A stretch of DNA of 64,000 bases from Pseudomonas mendocina (GTDB taxonomy: Bacteria > Pseudomonadota > Gammaproteobacteria > Pseudomonadales > Pseudomonadaceae). The notes beneath the pieces are model-generated. The model saw only the letters and a list, made by a program, of their open reading frames with translations. It had not been told where the DNA came from and did no database searches. Position numbers and translations under genes: made by a program. Within the stretch, counting starts at the first letter, position 1. Each line of letters opens with the position of its first letter. The stretch spans positions 3,782,001 to 3,846,000 of the forward strand of contig NZ_CP027657.1 in NCBI RefSeq assembly GCF_003008615.1, read 5' to 3'. Shown here in pieces: positions 16,045 through 24,131 of the stretch.

Positions 16045-17349
16045 ATGCTCTCACTGCTCGGTTTATCCATGGTGGTCGTGTTCACCTACCTGATCATGAC
16101 CAAACGTCTGTCTCCCGTCGTGGCACTGACCCTGGTACCCATCGTCTTCGCCGTCATCGGTGGATTCGCCCCCGACCTTGGCAAGATGATGCTCGACGGC
16201 CTCAAGACCGTCGCGCCCTCGGCTGCCCTGCTGCTGTTCGCCATCCTGTTCTTCGGCATCATGATCGACTCGGGTCTGTTCGATCCGCTGATCCGCACCA
16301 TCCTGCATGCCGTCAACGGCAACCCGACGAAGATCGCCATCGGCACCGCGCTGCTATCGCTGATGGTGGCGCTCGATGGCGATGGCACCACCACCTACAT
16401 GATCACCGTGGCCGCCATGTTGCCGCTGTACAAGCGTATCGGCATGAACCCGTTGATTCTGGCCTGCATCTCCATGCTCTCGCTCAGCATCATGAGCGGC
16501 ATGAGCCCCTGGGGTGGCCCGGCCACGCGCGCCATCGCAGTTCTCGGGCTGGATGCCACCCACTACTTCATTCCCATGTTGCCGACCATGATCGGTGGCG
16601 CCCTGTGGGTGGTGTTCACCGCCTGGATTCTCGGCCGTCGCGAGCTCAAGCGTGTCGGTAACGTGCAACTGCAGACCGGTGGCGATGATTGCTACATCAA
16701 GTCGATCCTCGTCGATGGCCCGCACAAACGCCCGCGTCTGATCCTGATCAACCTGCTGCTGGTGGTGGCAGTGATGGTCGCTCTGGTGGCTGGCCTGATG
16801 AACGCCGCGGTGCTGTTCATGATCGGCTTCGTCATCGCCCTGATGATCAACTACCCGCGCCTGGACGAGCAGAAGGAACGCATCCTCGCTCACGCCGGCA
16901 ACGCCATGACCGTCGTGTTGCTGGTGTTCGCCGCCGGTGTGTTCGCCGGCATCTTCTCCGGCACCAAGATGGTCGATGCACTGGCCAACTCCCTGGTGGA
17001 AATGATCCCGCCGAGCTGGGGCAGCTTCTTCCCGCTGGTGGTGGCGCTGACCAGCATGCCGCTGACCTTCGTGCTGTCCAACGACGCGTATTACTTCGGC
17101 ATGGTGCCGATTCTGGCACAGGCGGCGTCTGCCTACGGCATCGACCCGGTGGAGATCGCGCGCGCCTCGGTACTCGGACAACCGGTACACCTGATGAGCC
17201 CGCTGGTGGCCTCGACCCTGCTGCTGGTGGGCATGGTCGACCGCGACATCGGCGACTTCCAGCGCTTCACCTGGAAGTGGGCCGTGCTCACGTCGCTGGT
17301 GATCACCGCGCTGGCGCTGCTGTCCGGTGCCATCAGCCTGTTTGCCTGA
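16045..17349 (+). CDS. CitMHS-family citrate/carboxylate:metal symporter
   Basis: A 434-residue, roughly 12-helix inner-membrane carrier. The N-terminus MLSLLGLSMVVVFTYLIM and the LDGDGTTTYMITVAAMLPLYKRI segment are typical of the CitMHS family, which takes up citrate or related polycarboxylates as metal complexes. It follows the PrpF-like isomerase in the same direction with no terminator between, so co-transcription is likely. The neighbouring isomerase suggests a tricarboxylate or unsaturated dicarboxylate rather than citrate itself; this is inference. Confidence 0.88.
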   Translation: MLSLLGLSMVVVFTYLIMTKRLSPVVALTLVPIVFAVIGGFAPDLGKMMLDGLKTVAPSAALLLFAILFFGIMIDSGLFDPLIRTILHAVNGNPTKIAIGTALLSLMVALDGDGTTTYMITVAAMLPLYKRIGMNPLILACISMLSLSIMSGMSPWGGPATRAIAVLGLDATHYFIPMLPTMIGGALWVVFTAWILGRRELKRVGNVQLQTGGDDCYIKSILVDGPHKRPRLILINLLLVVAVMVALVAGLMNAAVLFMIGFVIALMINYPRLDEQKERILAHAGNAMTVVLLVFAAGVFAGIFSGTKMVDALANSLVEMIPPSWGSFFPLVVALTSMPLTFVLSNDAYYFGMVPILAQAASAYGIDPVEIARASVLGQPVHLMSPLVASTLLLVGMVDRDIGDFQRFTWKWAVLTSLVITALALLSGAISLFA

Positions 17350-17357
17350 TCCCGTCA

Positions 17358-17377
17358 GGCCACACGTTGGTGTGGCC
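17358..17377 (+). terminator. Hairpin after the CitMHS gene
   Basis: GGCCACAC-GTTG-GTGTGGCC, a perfect 8-bp stem 8 bases after the stop codon. There is no T-run, so termination would be weak or factor-assisted. Confidence 0.45.
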
Positions 17378-17521
17378 CGACATGATGTGGGCCCATCGGC
17401 CCCGAGCAGCGTTTGCCTTGAGCGGGCGCGACACCCTGTACTCACAAGGTGCAGGGTTTACTGGCCACGACTATCCGACTCGCAGGGCACGGCCATCCGC
17501 CTGCCTGGTCGAGCTGCGGCG

Positions 17522-17552
17522 CCGGGAACCCACAGGTTCCCGGTCTTTTTTT
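17522..17552 (+). promoter_or_regulatory. Terminator-like attenuator in the terC leader
   Basis: CCGGGAACC-CACA-GGTTCCCGG, a perfect 9-bp stem followed by TCTTTTTTT. It ends 22 bases before the terC start, and the ribosome site CTGGAGA lies just after it. No promoter fits in the remaining space, so terC transcripts must read through this hairpin, which implies attenuation or a riboswitch expression platform. Homologues of TerC/Alx are controlled by manganese (yybP-ykoY) riboswitches in other bacteria, but I do not see that aptamer's consensus here. Confidence 0.65.
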
Positions 17553-17574
17553 CTACAGCTGGAGACTTTTGTTG

Positions 17575-18261
17575 ATGGATTGGTTCATCGATCCCGTGTT
17601 CTGGATGGCGCTGATGCAGATCATCGCCATCGATATTCTGCTGGGCGGCGACAACGCCGTGGTCATCGCCCTGGCCTGTCGGCACTTGCCCGAAGCTCAG
17701 CGGCGCAAGGCGATCATGGGCGGCGTGATCGGGGCGATCGCGCTACGCATCGGTCTGTTGTTCTTCGCCATGCAACTGCTGGCGCTGCCGTACCTGAAAC
17801 TCTTCGGCGCTGTCCTGCTGCTGTGGATCGGTATCAAGCTGCTGCTGCCCGAGCCGGAAGAAAACCATGAGATCAAGCCTGGCAGTGGGTTGATCGCAGC
17901 GATCAAGACCATCATCGTGGCCGACGCGGTGATGAGTCTGGACAATGTCCTGGCCGTGGCTGGTGCTGCCGGTGGCAACCTGCTGCTGGTCAGCCTCGGC
18001 GTGTTGATCAGCATCCCGATCATCGTCTGGGGCAGCCAGCTGGTACTGAAACTGATGGATCGCTTCCCCCAGGTGGTGCTGCTCGGCGGCGCGTTACTGG
18101 GCTGGATCGCCGGCGGCATGGCCGTGGGTGACGTAGCCGTGGCCGAGTGGATGCCGGCGGTCGTCGGCCTGAAATACCTGGCCGGCGCACTGGGCGCTGC
18201 ACTGGTGATCGCGGTGGGCGTCTTCATGCGTCAGCGCGGGGCTGCGCAAGAGACTGCGTAG
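17575..18261 (+). CDS. TerC-family integral membrane protein (YjbE/Alx type)
   Basis: A 228-residue membrane protein with about seven helices, starting MDWFIDPVFWMALMQII. IDILLGGDNAVVIALACRHLP and VADAVMSLDNVLAVAGAA carry the paired Asp-Asn motifs (GGDNA and SLDNV) conserved in TerC proteins and thought to bind metal. ATG 17575 is preceded by CTGGAGA. Family members export or balance manganese or confer tellurium resistance; the short YjbE-like form here fits a metal exporter. It stands alone, with a terminator hairpin in its leader and another after it, so it is an independent unit. Confidence 0.88.
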   Translation: MDWFIDPVFWMALMQIIAIDILLGGDNAVVIALACRHLPEAQRRKAIMGGVIGAIALRIGLLFFAMQLLALPYLKLFGAVLLLWIGIKLLLPEPEENHEIKPGSGLIAAIKTIIVADAVMSLDNVLAVAGAAGGNLLLVSLGVLISIPIIVWGSQLVLKLMDRFPQVVLLGGALLGWIAGGMAVGDVAVAEWMPAVVGLKYLAGALGAALVIAVGVFMRQRGAAQETA

Positions 18262-18281
18262 TCAACGGCCCGTTCAGATGC

Positions 18282-18316
18282 AAAAAAGCACTTGCGGTAA
18301 TCGCCAAGTGCCTTTT
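18282..18316 (+). terminator. Rho-independent terminator after terC
   Basis: GCACTTG (18288-18294) pairs with CAAGTGC (18305-18311), flanked by an A6 run on the left and CTTTT on the right, so it can act on both strands. Confidence 0.75.
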
Positions 18317-18549
18317 CGTAGCGCTCATTTGGTGGAAACGGAGCAATTTGAGTTTCTTTATTTTGCCCGTTTCCGCCCTGACCAAATGGTAGCTTTCCCA
18401 TATCTGGCTTGGGGCTCAGCTATTGATGGGCTCTCCCATGTGATGGTTCGGTATCGAAAGCGCTATCCAGGGTGAAGGTGCTCTGTTTTGCGAGTCTTGC
18501 CTTGTAGCAGGCGCCGACGAAGACGCTCGGGGTGATGAGTTCCACCTTG
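18317..18549. other. Gap between terC and the polysaccharide/lasso region
   Basis: One plus-strand frame (to 18475) ends FRPDQMVAFPYLAWGSAIDGL and could be a gene remnant, but I recognise no family. The left edge of the cluster, and any attachment site, would lie here; I found no copy of the ssrA 3' end. Confidence 0.3.
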
Positions 18550-19827
18550 TCATGAGTTCCCTTGTTGCGGATCAGTGGTTAGCGGTGGGCGCAGCCCTAT
18601 GAGGATACCTACCGGCAGCCAGAAGATTACCCAGTAGTGGTTCGGACGCAGGAATATCGAGTGAACGTCCGTCAGCATCGCCATCATGGCTAGAATCAGC
18701 AGAGCCAGCCCTAGGCGGGCCAAAGGCTGCTGGCGCAGGCGCCAGCCTTTTTCTAGTAGGCATCCTAGAAAAAGGATGAACAGGGTGATGCCGGGCAGCC
18801 CAAGCTGATACCAGAGCTGGAGGTAGAGGCTGTGAGCATGTTTGACCGAGCCGCCCCAGGGATAGGTGAATTCGAATGGTGCTCCCGGTCCCGCACCCCA
18901 TAACCAGAAGTCCGGCAGACGTGCCAGCCAGCTCAACCAGATCAGGTCACGCCTGCTGGCGCCCCTGACCAGCCATTCGTTACGCACTTCTGGCCAGAAC
19001 ATGGCCAGCATGCCCAGGAGCAGAAAGGCGCCACTGATCAATAGCGTTCTGGAAATGCGTCCGGGAAATAGCAACAACAGGCACAGACCTGCCACCAGCG
19101 TGGAAATCCAGGCTCCCCGGGAAAATGTCAACAGGACATAGATGCACAGGCCTGCGATGCCGAGCAGTATCAGGGCTGATCGCCAGGCACGGGGAGGGGC
19201 TGCGACCAGGCGCTGGCTCAGGATAATTACGAAGAAACCATAGAAAAGGCCGGCAATTACCGGATACTTGAGATCGCCCAGGCCATACCAATCCAGAGTA
19301 TAGAGGCGGGCGTCTTCGCGAATCGTGGCATAGTCCAGTGGTATCGCCTTGATGCCGAACTGATGTATGACGGTCATCCAGGCGAACACCGCCGCTACCG
19401 TCGCGCTTAACGTAAGCACTGTAATCAGCGTTCGTGGGTGCGATGTCAGACGCCCGACTGCGTGAATGTAGAGCATCACGAACAGGGCGATCTTCAGCCA
19501 ATAGCCTGAGCTTTTGTCGCTGACCTCCGCTCGCCATAGGGCATTCAGTATCAGGCAAGCCAGTAGGCCTGCCAGGGCAAGAACCGCTGGCTGCTTCCAT
19601 AGCTGGAAGTTCGGGCGAATGAACAGCAATACCAGGCTGGGCAGTAGTAAAAACAGATGAACCTGGGTGGAGTAGCTGCTGCCGTCGGCGATCAGCAGTA
19701 TTCCCGCTATCTGTATGAAAAGCCCCAGGCTGAGCACTGCCAGCCAGCCTGGGGCAAGTACCCTGTGCCTGGTGTCGCTGGAAAACACTCGGCTGGTCAG
19801 CCTCCGTGCGCTATGGAACAATTCCAT
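18550..19827 (-). CDS. O-antigen ligase/polymerase-like membrane protein (Wzy_C family)
   Basis: A 425-residue protein with about ten to twelve membrane helices and a periplasmic loop containing GAGPGAPFEFTYPWGGSVKHAHSLYLQLWYQLGLPG, which matches the Wzy_C/WaaL signature (conserved H-x-x-x-L...G). The family joins or polymerises lipid-linked glycans on the periplasmic face. It is divergent from the lasso kinase gene across only 50 bases. A second protein of the same class lies at 34072-35388, so one may be the polymerase and the other a ligase that transfers the finished chain to an acceptor. Confidence 0.82.
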   Translation of the reverse strand: MELFHSARRLTSRVFSSDTRHRVLAPGWLAVLSLGLFIQIAGILLIADGSSYSTQVHLFLLLPSLVLLFIRPNFQLWKQPAVLALAGLLACLILNALWRAEVSDKSSGYWLKIALFVMLYIHAVGRLTSHPRTLITVLTLSATVAAVFAWMTVIHQFGIKAIPLDYATIREDARLYTLDWYGLGDLKYPVIAGLFYGFFVIILSQRLVAAPPRAWRSALILLGIAGLCIYVLLTFSRGAWISTLVAGLCLLLLFPGRISRTLLISGAFLLLGMLAMFWPEVRNEWLVRGASRRDLIWLSWLARLPDFWLWGAGPGAPFEFTYPWGGSVKHAHSLYLQLWYQLGLPGITLFILFLGCLLEKGWRLRQQPLARLGLALLILAMMAMLTDVHSIFLRPNHYWVIFWLPVGILIGLRPPLTTDPQQGNS

Positions 19828-19877
19828 GGTTCGACCCGTCCCCTGGACTTTTCTGGATAAGGCATCAGCCGCTATTT

Positions 19878-20789
19878 ATGTCGCGCATTCTGCATAAAGC
19901 CTATGGCTTGTCCATCGGCACGGATTTGTCATTGCCCGAGCTATCGTCCATGTCTCCCGATGCAGTGGATTGCGTCGATGTCGAGATTCGCCAAATGACG
20001 CTGGATGCTCCCGAGCGTTATGGGGCGTTGCAGCAGATGGCGCCTTTTCTCTGGGCTTCCAGAACCTGCTTGTGGTTACAGGTGCCCGGCGTCGTCACCT
20101 TTCTGGTGCGAGAGGGGCGGCAGATCCTTTTTGATCCGGTTGCGGGAGTGGACGAGGACAGCATCCGTGTATTTCTCCTGGGATCGGCCATCGGCGCATT
20201 GCTGATGCAGCGGGGATTGCTCGTGTTGCATGGCAATGCAGTGCGCATCGGTGACCGTTGTTTGATATGCCTCGGCCATTCAGGGGCCGGCAAGTCCACC
20301 TTGGCAACGGCGTTTTCCCTGCGCGGGTACGAAATACTGGCTGACGATGTGGTGCCCGTTACGGCTGATGGATGGGTGCTGCCGGGCATTGCCCGAGCAA
20401 AGTTGTGGGCCGACAGCATCGCGCATCTGGGGATCGAGGCGGCAGGTCTGCAGCGGATAAGGCCCATGCTGGAGAAGTTCAGCTTGCCGCTGGAGCGTTC
20501 GCCGGCGCTGGAGCCGATTGCTCTGGGCGCTTTGTACATCCTCGATAAGCACAACCTGGCAAGCCCCACCATCCAGACGTTACAGGGTGTCCAGCGCTTC
20601 GAGAAACTCTGTGAGCACAATTATCGACCGCGTTTCATCGATGCGATGGGGCTGCAGGCTCAGCGCTTTTCGCTCTGCGCTGCGGTAGCCGGCAAGGTGA
20701 AGGTCAAGCAGCTCATGCGCAGCTCTTCAGCCTTCGATGTCGATAGCCTGGTCGACAGGATTCTCGCTGACATGGGCGTCGTTGCATGA
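19878..20789 (+). CDS. HprK-like kinase of the lasso peptide pathway
   Basis: A 303-residue protein whose C-terminal half is the HPr-kinase/phosphorylase fold: Walker A GHSGAGKST at residues 133-141, followed by GYEILADDVVPV with the acidic catalytic region. The N-terminal half is the variable domain seen in lasso kinases of the paeninodin (PadeK/ThcoK) type and in 'HprK-related kinase' proteins. I start it at ATG 19878 (MSRILHKAYGLSIG); no strong ribosome site is visible. It overlaps the sulfotransferase gene by 4 bases and heads a five-gene overlapping operon ending with the cyclase. All three precursors end in Ser, the residue phosphorylated in paeninodin, so C-terminal Ser phosphorylation is the expected reaction. 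Confidence 0.82.
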   Translation: MSRILHKAYGLSIGTDLSLPELSSMSPDAVDCVDVEIRQMTLDAPERYGALQQMAPFLWASRTCLWLQVPGVVTFLVREGRQILFDPVAGVDEDSIRVFLLGSAIGALLMQRGLLVLHGNAVRIGDRCLICLGHSGAGKSTLATAFSLRGYEILADDVVPVTADGWVLPGIARAKLWADSIAHLGIEAAGLQRIRPMLEKFSLPLERSPALEPIALGALYILDKHNLASPTIQTLQGVQRFEKLCEHNYRPRFIDAMGLQAQRFSLCAAVAGKVKVKQLMRSSSAFDVDSLVDRILADMGVVA

Positions 20790-21625
20790 GTGAGGGGATC
20801 TACTGGCTGGCGTCTTATCCCAAGAGCGGGAATACCTGGCTGCGTACCTTCATCAGCAATCTGTTGAGCGATGCCGATAAGCCCGTAGAGATCAACCATC
20901 TGATCGGCGATCATGCTGCTGATCGACATTGGCTGGATGACGTGTTGGGCCTTTCCAGTGCGGATCTCAGCGATGACGAGTTGCAGCAATTGCGGCCTGC
21001 CGTTTACCAGTGGGGCGAGAGGCTACCTCGCTACGTCAAGATCCATGATGCCTATGACTATTGCGCCGATGGTTCGCCGTTGATTGGTCGCTATGGCACG
21101 GTGGGCGCTGTATACCTGGTGCGCAACCCGCTGGATGTCGTGCCCTCGATGGCCAACCATTTTGGCTATGACCTCGAACGGGCTGTGGCCATCGCGCTCG
21201 ATAGCGAGTCTGTCCTCAACCGCAACCCAAAGTGTTACCGCCCTCAGACCCGCCAGTGGTTGTCGTGCTGGTCAGGGCATGCGCGCAGTTGGCTCGAGCA
21301 AACGGATGTGCCCGTCCATGTCATGCGTTATGAGGACATGCTCGATAAGCCCCTTCGGGCATTCACGGCTGCGGCCCGTTTCCTGAGCTTGCCCCATGAT
21401 CCGCAAACGGTCGCCAAGGCTCTGTGTTTCAGTGACTTCGAGGTGCTGGCCGAGCAGGAGCAGCGTGGAGGCTTTCAAGAGCGGTATTCCGATCGTCCCT
21501 TCTTCAACAAAGGCAAGAGCGGCTATGGGCGTTCCATGCTGAGCCCTCAGCAGATCCAGCGCATCCTGCAAGCTCATGCGCCGATGATGGAGCGTTTCGG
21601 TTATTTGGACAGTGGAGCTTTTTGA
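20786..21625 (+). CDS. PAPS-dependent sulfotransferase
   Basis: A 279-residue protein of the Sulfotransfer_1 fold. The 5'-phosphosulfate loop is YPKSGNTW (residues 11-18) and the 3'-phosphate site is YLVRNPLDVVPSMANHF. C-terminal FFNKGKSGYGR resembles the family's RKGxxGDW motif in a diverged form. It is translationally coupled to the kinase (ATGA) and, by TGATG, to the CobS-like gene. Candidate acceptors are Ser/Thr of the lasso peptide, its C-terminal phosphate or sugar, or the polysaccharide. I do not know a characterised sulfated lasso peptide, so the assignment of target is open. Confidence 0.82.
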   Translation: MSEGIYWLASYPKSGNTWLRTFISNLLSDADKPVEINHLIGDHAADRHWLDDVLGLSSADLSDDELQQLRPAVYQWGERLPRYVKIHDAYDYCADGSPLIGRYGTVGAVYLVRNPLDVVPSMANHFGYDLERAVAIALDSESVLNRNPKCYRPQTRQWLSCWSGHARSWLEQTDVPVHVMRYEDMLDKPLRAFTAAARFLSLPHDPQTVAKALCFSDFEVLAEQEQRGGFQERYSDRPFFNKGKSGYGRSMLSPQQIQRILQAHAPMMERFGYLDSGAF

Positions 21626-22575
21626 TGAGTAAGGCCGATAGCGAGTCTCCCGATACGCTATGTGACCCCCAGGCGACCTTCGGTTGCCAACTGCCTTGGG
21701 CGGTGCCTGCCTTCGCCCAGGCCAGTGATCATGTGCCGATGGCCGATCCTGCCTTCCAGTTCGATCCGCATGTCTGTCGCGCCATTCTTCTGGGCTTTGC
21801 CCATTCTCGCCGCGTCTATTTGTATGGGCCGCATGGCAGTGGCAAGTCGACGCACATCGAGCAGGTCGCTGCCCGGCTGAACTGGCCCTGCCTGCGCATC
21901 AACCTCGACGGCCATGTCAGCCGGGCCGACCTGATAGGTCGTGACATGCTGGTCGTGCGCGATGGGAAGCAGGTCACCGAGTTCGTACCAGGCCTGCTGG
22001 TCTGGGCCTTGCAGCGCCCCATGGCACTGGTGCTCGATGAGTACGATGCCGGTCGTCCCGAGGTGATGTTCGTCATCCAGCGCCTGTTGGAGGCCGATGG
22101 GCGGCTTACGCTGCTGGATCAGAATCAGGTCATCACACCACATCCGGCATTTCGTCTGTTCGCCACCGGCAACACGGCCGGCAGCGGTGATAGCGCCGGG
22201 CTCTATGCCGGTACGCAGGTGCTCAACCAGGCACAGCTCGACCGCTGGAACGTCATGCTGGAGTTGGGGTATCCAAGCAAGGAGCAGGAAGCCAGGATCA
22301 TCCAGGCGCGGCTGCCGACACTGACGCAGGAGCAGGTTCGGGGCATGCTCGAACTGGCCTGGCTCTGCCGTCAGGCGCATGAGCAGGGCGAGCTGTCTTC
22401 GTTGCTGTCATTGCGCACGCTGTTGGCCTGGGGCGAGAACCTGGTGCTGCTCGAAGACATGGCGCATGCGTTCTGTCTGTCGTTTCTCAACCGCTGTGAC
22501 GTTGCCGAACGGCCCCTGGTCGCCGAGCTTTATCAGCGCTGCTTCGCGCGTGAACTGCTTGACGTCGGACGATGA
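21625..22575 (+). CDS. CobS-like AAA+ (MoxR-clade) ATPase
   Basis: A 316-residue AAA+ ATPase: Walker A GPHGSGKST (residues 68-76), Walker B LVLDEYD (135-141), sensor 1 FRLFATGNT. The segments THIEQVAARLNWPCLRINLDG and DEYDAGRPEVMFVIQRLLEA are nearly the wording of cobaltochelatase subunit CobS. No CobN or other corrin gene is in the window. ATG 21625 overlaps the sulfotransferase stop by one base (TGATG). Together with the VWA protein that follows (4-base overlap) it forms a CobST/MoxR-VWA chaperone-like pair inside a lasso-peptide operon. Possible roles are ATP-driven remodelling of the cyclase or precursor, or metal insertion; the sequence does not decide. Confidence 0.85.
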   Translation: MSKADSESPDTLCDPQATFGCQLPWAVPAFAQASDHVPMADPAFQFDPHVCRAILLGFAHSRRVYLYGPHGSGKSTHIEQVAARLNWPCLRINLDGHVSRADLIGRDMLVVRDGKQVTEFVPGLLVWALQRPMALVLDEYDAGRPEVMFVIQRLLEADGRLTLLDQNQVITPHPAFRLFATGNTAGSGDSAGLYAGTQVLNQAQLDRWNVMLELGYPSKEQEARIIQARLPTLTQEQVRGMLELAWLCRQAHEQGELSSLLSLRTLLAWGENLVLLEDMAHAFCLSFLNRCDVAERPLVAELYQRCFARELLDVGR

Positions 22576-24131
22576 GCGGCGATTCTGAGCCCGGGGCACT
22601 GCAGGCCTGGCCGGCCATCTATGCCGGTACGCCTGGGGCATCCGTCGCTCATTCTGATCGAGCCCATAGTGATGCTGACGCTGCCTGGCAGCGCTGGCAT
22701 GACGCGCAGACCGACGCGCTGTTCTCCGTACTTGAACAGCCCTGGTACAGGGTGATCGAACAGGCTCGGGTGGAAACGCTGGCGAGCCGACATCTGCCCG
22801 GCATGGCCCACAACCTGGCATGTTTGCTGCCATTACCCACCGCCTTTTCGCCTGCCGCACATCTGTACCACTGCGCTCGTATTGCTCTGGCCGGTGGTGA
22901 GCTGCGCGATGAACAATGGCAGGTTCCCGATCAGACGGCTGGCCACTGGTTGGGGCGTCTGTTAGAGCGTGGCCGTCAGCGCCAGTTGCAGCAACTGAGT
23001 GCATACCTGTCGTTGTTGCTGTTGGAGGCGCGCTTGCAGTTGGCCGATGCCCAGGGTTTTGCTCGGGTGATCAAGCCTCTGGTAGAGGCCTATGTCCGGT
23101 CTTTTGCATCCACACAGCAATCACTTTCGTTGTCCATGGCTGCAGGTGTAACAGCCATGGGGCGGGAGGATCGCCTTTCACGTGCGGTTGAGCGTTCTGC
23201 CGCGAAGCAGGATGGGCCGTATCGGATATTTTCCCAGACTTGGGACGAGGTGCTGGGCATACGAGAGTTGAAGGCACTGGCGCAACAGCCGCATGCCTGC
23301 CTGAGCGACGAGGTTCAGGCACAGGCCAGACGCCTGGCCCAGCAGCTACGCAAGCGTCTGCAAAGCCTGCAGCGGCATCGCTGGAGCTTCGATCAGCCAC
23401 AAGGCATGCTCGATGCTCGCCGCCTGACATCGGTGGTGACCAGCGCCAACACTGCCATATTTCGCCAGCCGCAACAGGCGCCGCTTACCGATGCCAGCAT
23501 TTCCCTGTTACTCGATCTGTCCGGTTCGATGCGTGGTCTGCCGCAGCAGATGACCTTGTTGGCGGTCGATCTGGCGGTGCGCGCACTCGAAGCGGCCGGA
23601 GTCTCGTGCGAGGTGCTGGGTTACGGTACACGCTATGCCAGCCAGGAAAACCCGGTATTCGAGGCCTGGCAGGCCGCGGGCCAGCCCGCGTCTCCCGGAC
23701 GGCTCAATGCAACGCGTTACCTCGTCTACAAGAGCGTGCGGCAACCCTGGCGTGCCGGCCGTGGGTTATTGATGCGTCAGGCACCGCTCGCGGGGGAAAA
23801 CATCGATGGTGAGGCGTTGCTCTGGGCTGCCAGGCGCCTGCTCAAACAGCCGCAGCGGCGCAAGATTCTGCTGGTGTTCTGCGATGGCGCTCCACATGAC
23901 GAAGCGACGACCATCGCCAATGGCCCTGACTACCTGCGCAGGCACCTGCACCAGAGCATCGCCATGATCGAGCGTGGGCCGATCCATCTGGCGGCCATTG
24001 GCATGGGCCAGGGCATTGCGCATTACTATCGCCACAGTCTGAGGCTGCAAGGCCCCGAGACGATCTTTAGCGTATTGTTCGAGCAGTTGCCGCGACTACT
24101 CGATGACACGCATGGGGAGAGGTTTGCATGA
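22572..24131 (+). CDS. CobT-like von Willebrand factor A protein
   Basis: A 519-residue protein with a C-terminal VWA domain whose MIDAS is DLSGS (residues 315-319) and which continues to ILLVFCDGAPHDEATT, as in CobT. The long N-terminal part is helical and Gln/Leu-rich and matches the CobT/MoxR-partner layout. It overlaps the CobS-like gene by 4 bases and the cyclase gene by 4 bases, so the stoichiometry of all three products is probably linked. AAA+/VWA pairs act as metal chelatase motors (BchI/D, CobS/T) or protein-maturation chaperones (MoxR, RavA/ViaA, NorQ/NorD). Here the client may be the cyclase, the precursor or a modifying enzyme. Confidence 0.82.
   Translation: MSGDSEPGALQAWPAIYAGTPGASVAHSDRAHSDADAAWQRWHDAQTDALFSVLEQPWYRVIEQARVETLASRHLPGMAHNLACLLPLPTAFSPAAHLYHCARIALAGGELRDEQWQVPDQTAGHWLGRLLERGRQRQLQQLSAYLSLLLLEARLQLADAQGFARVIKPLVEAYVRSFASTQQSLSLSMAAGVTAMGREDRLSRAVERSAAKQDGPYRIFSQTWDEVLGIRELKALAQQPHACLSDEVQAQARRLAQQLRKRLQSLQRHRWSFDQPQGMLDARRLTSVVTSANTAIFRQPQQAPLTDASISLLLDLSGSMRGLPQQMTLLAVDLAVRALEAAGVSCEVLGYGTRYASQENPVFEAWQAAGQPASPGRLNATRYLVYKSVRQPWRAGRGLLMRQAPLAGENIDGEALLWAARRLLKQPQRRKILLVFCDGAPHDEATTIANGPDYLRRHLHQSIAMIERGPIHLAAIGMGQGIAHYYRHSLRLQGPETIFSVLFEQLPRLLDDTHGERFA

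Noticed and set aside
17380..17521. yybP-ykoY manganese riboswitch upstream of terC
   Set aside because: The GGGGAGTAG-type conserved loop is not found, so only the terminator part is reported.
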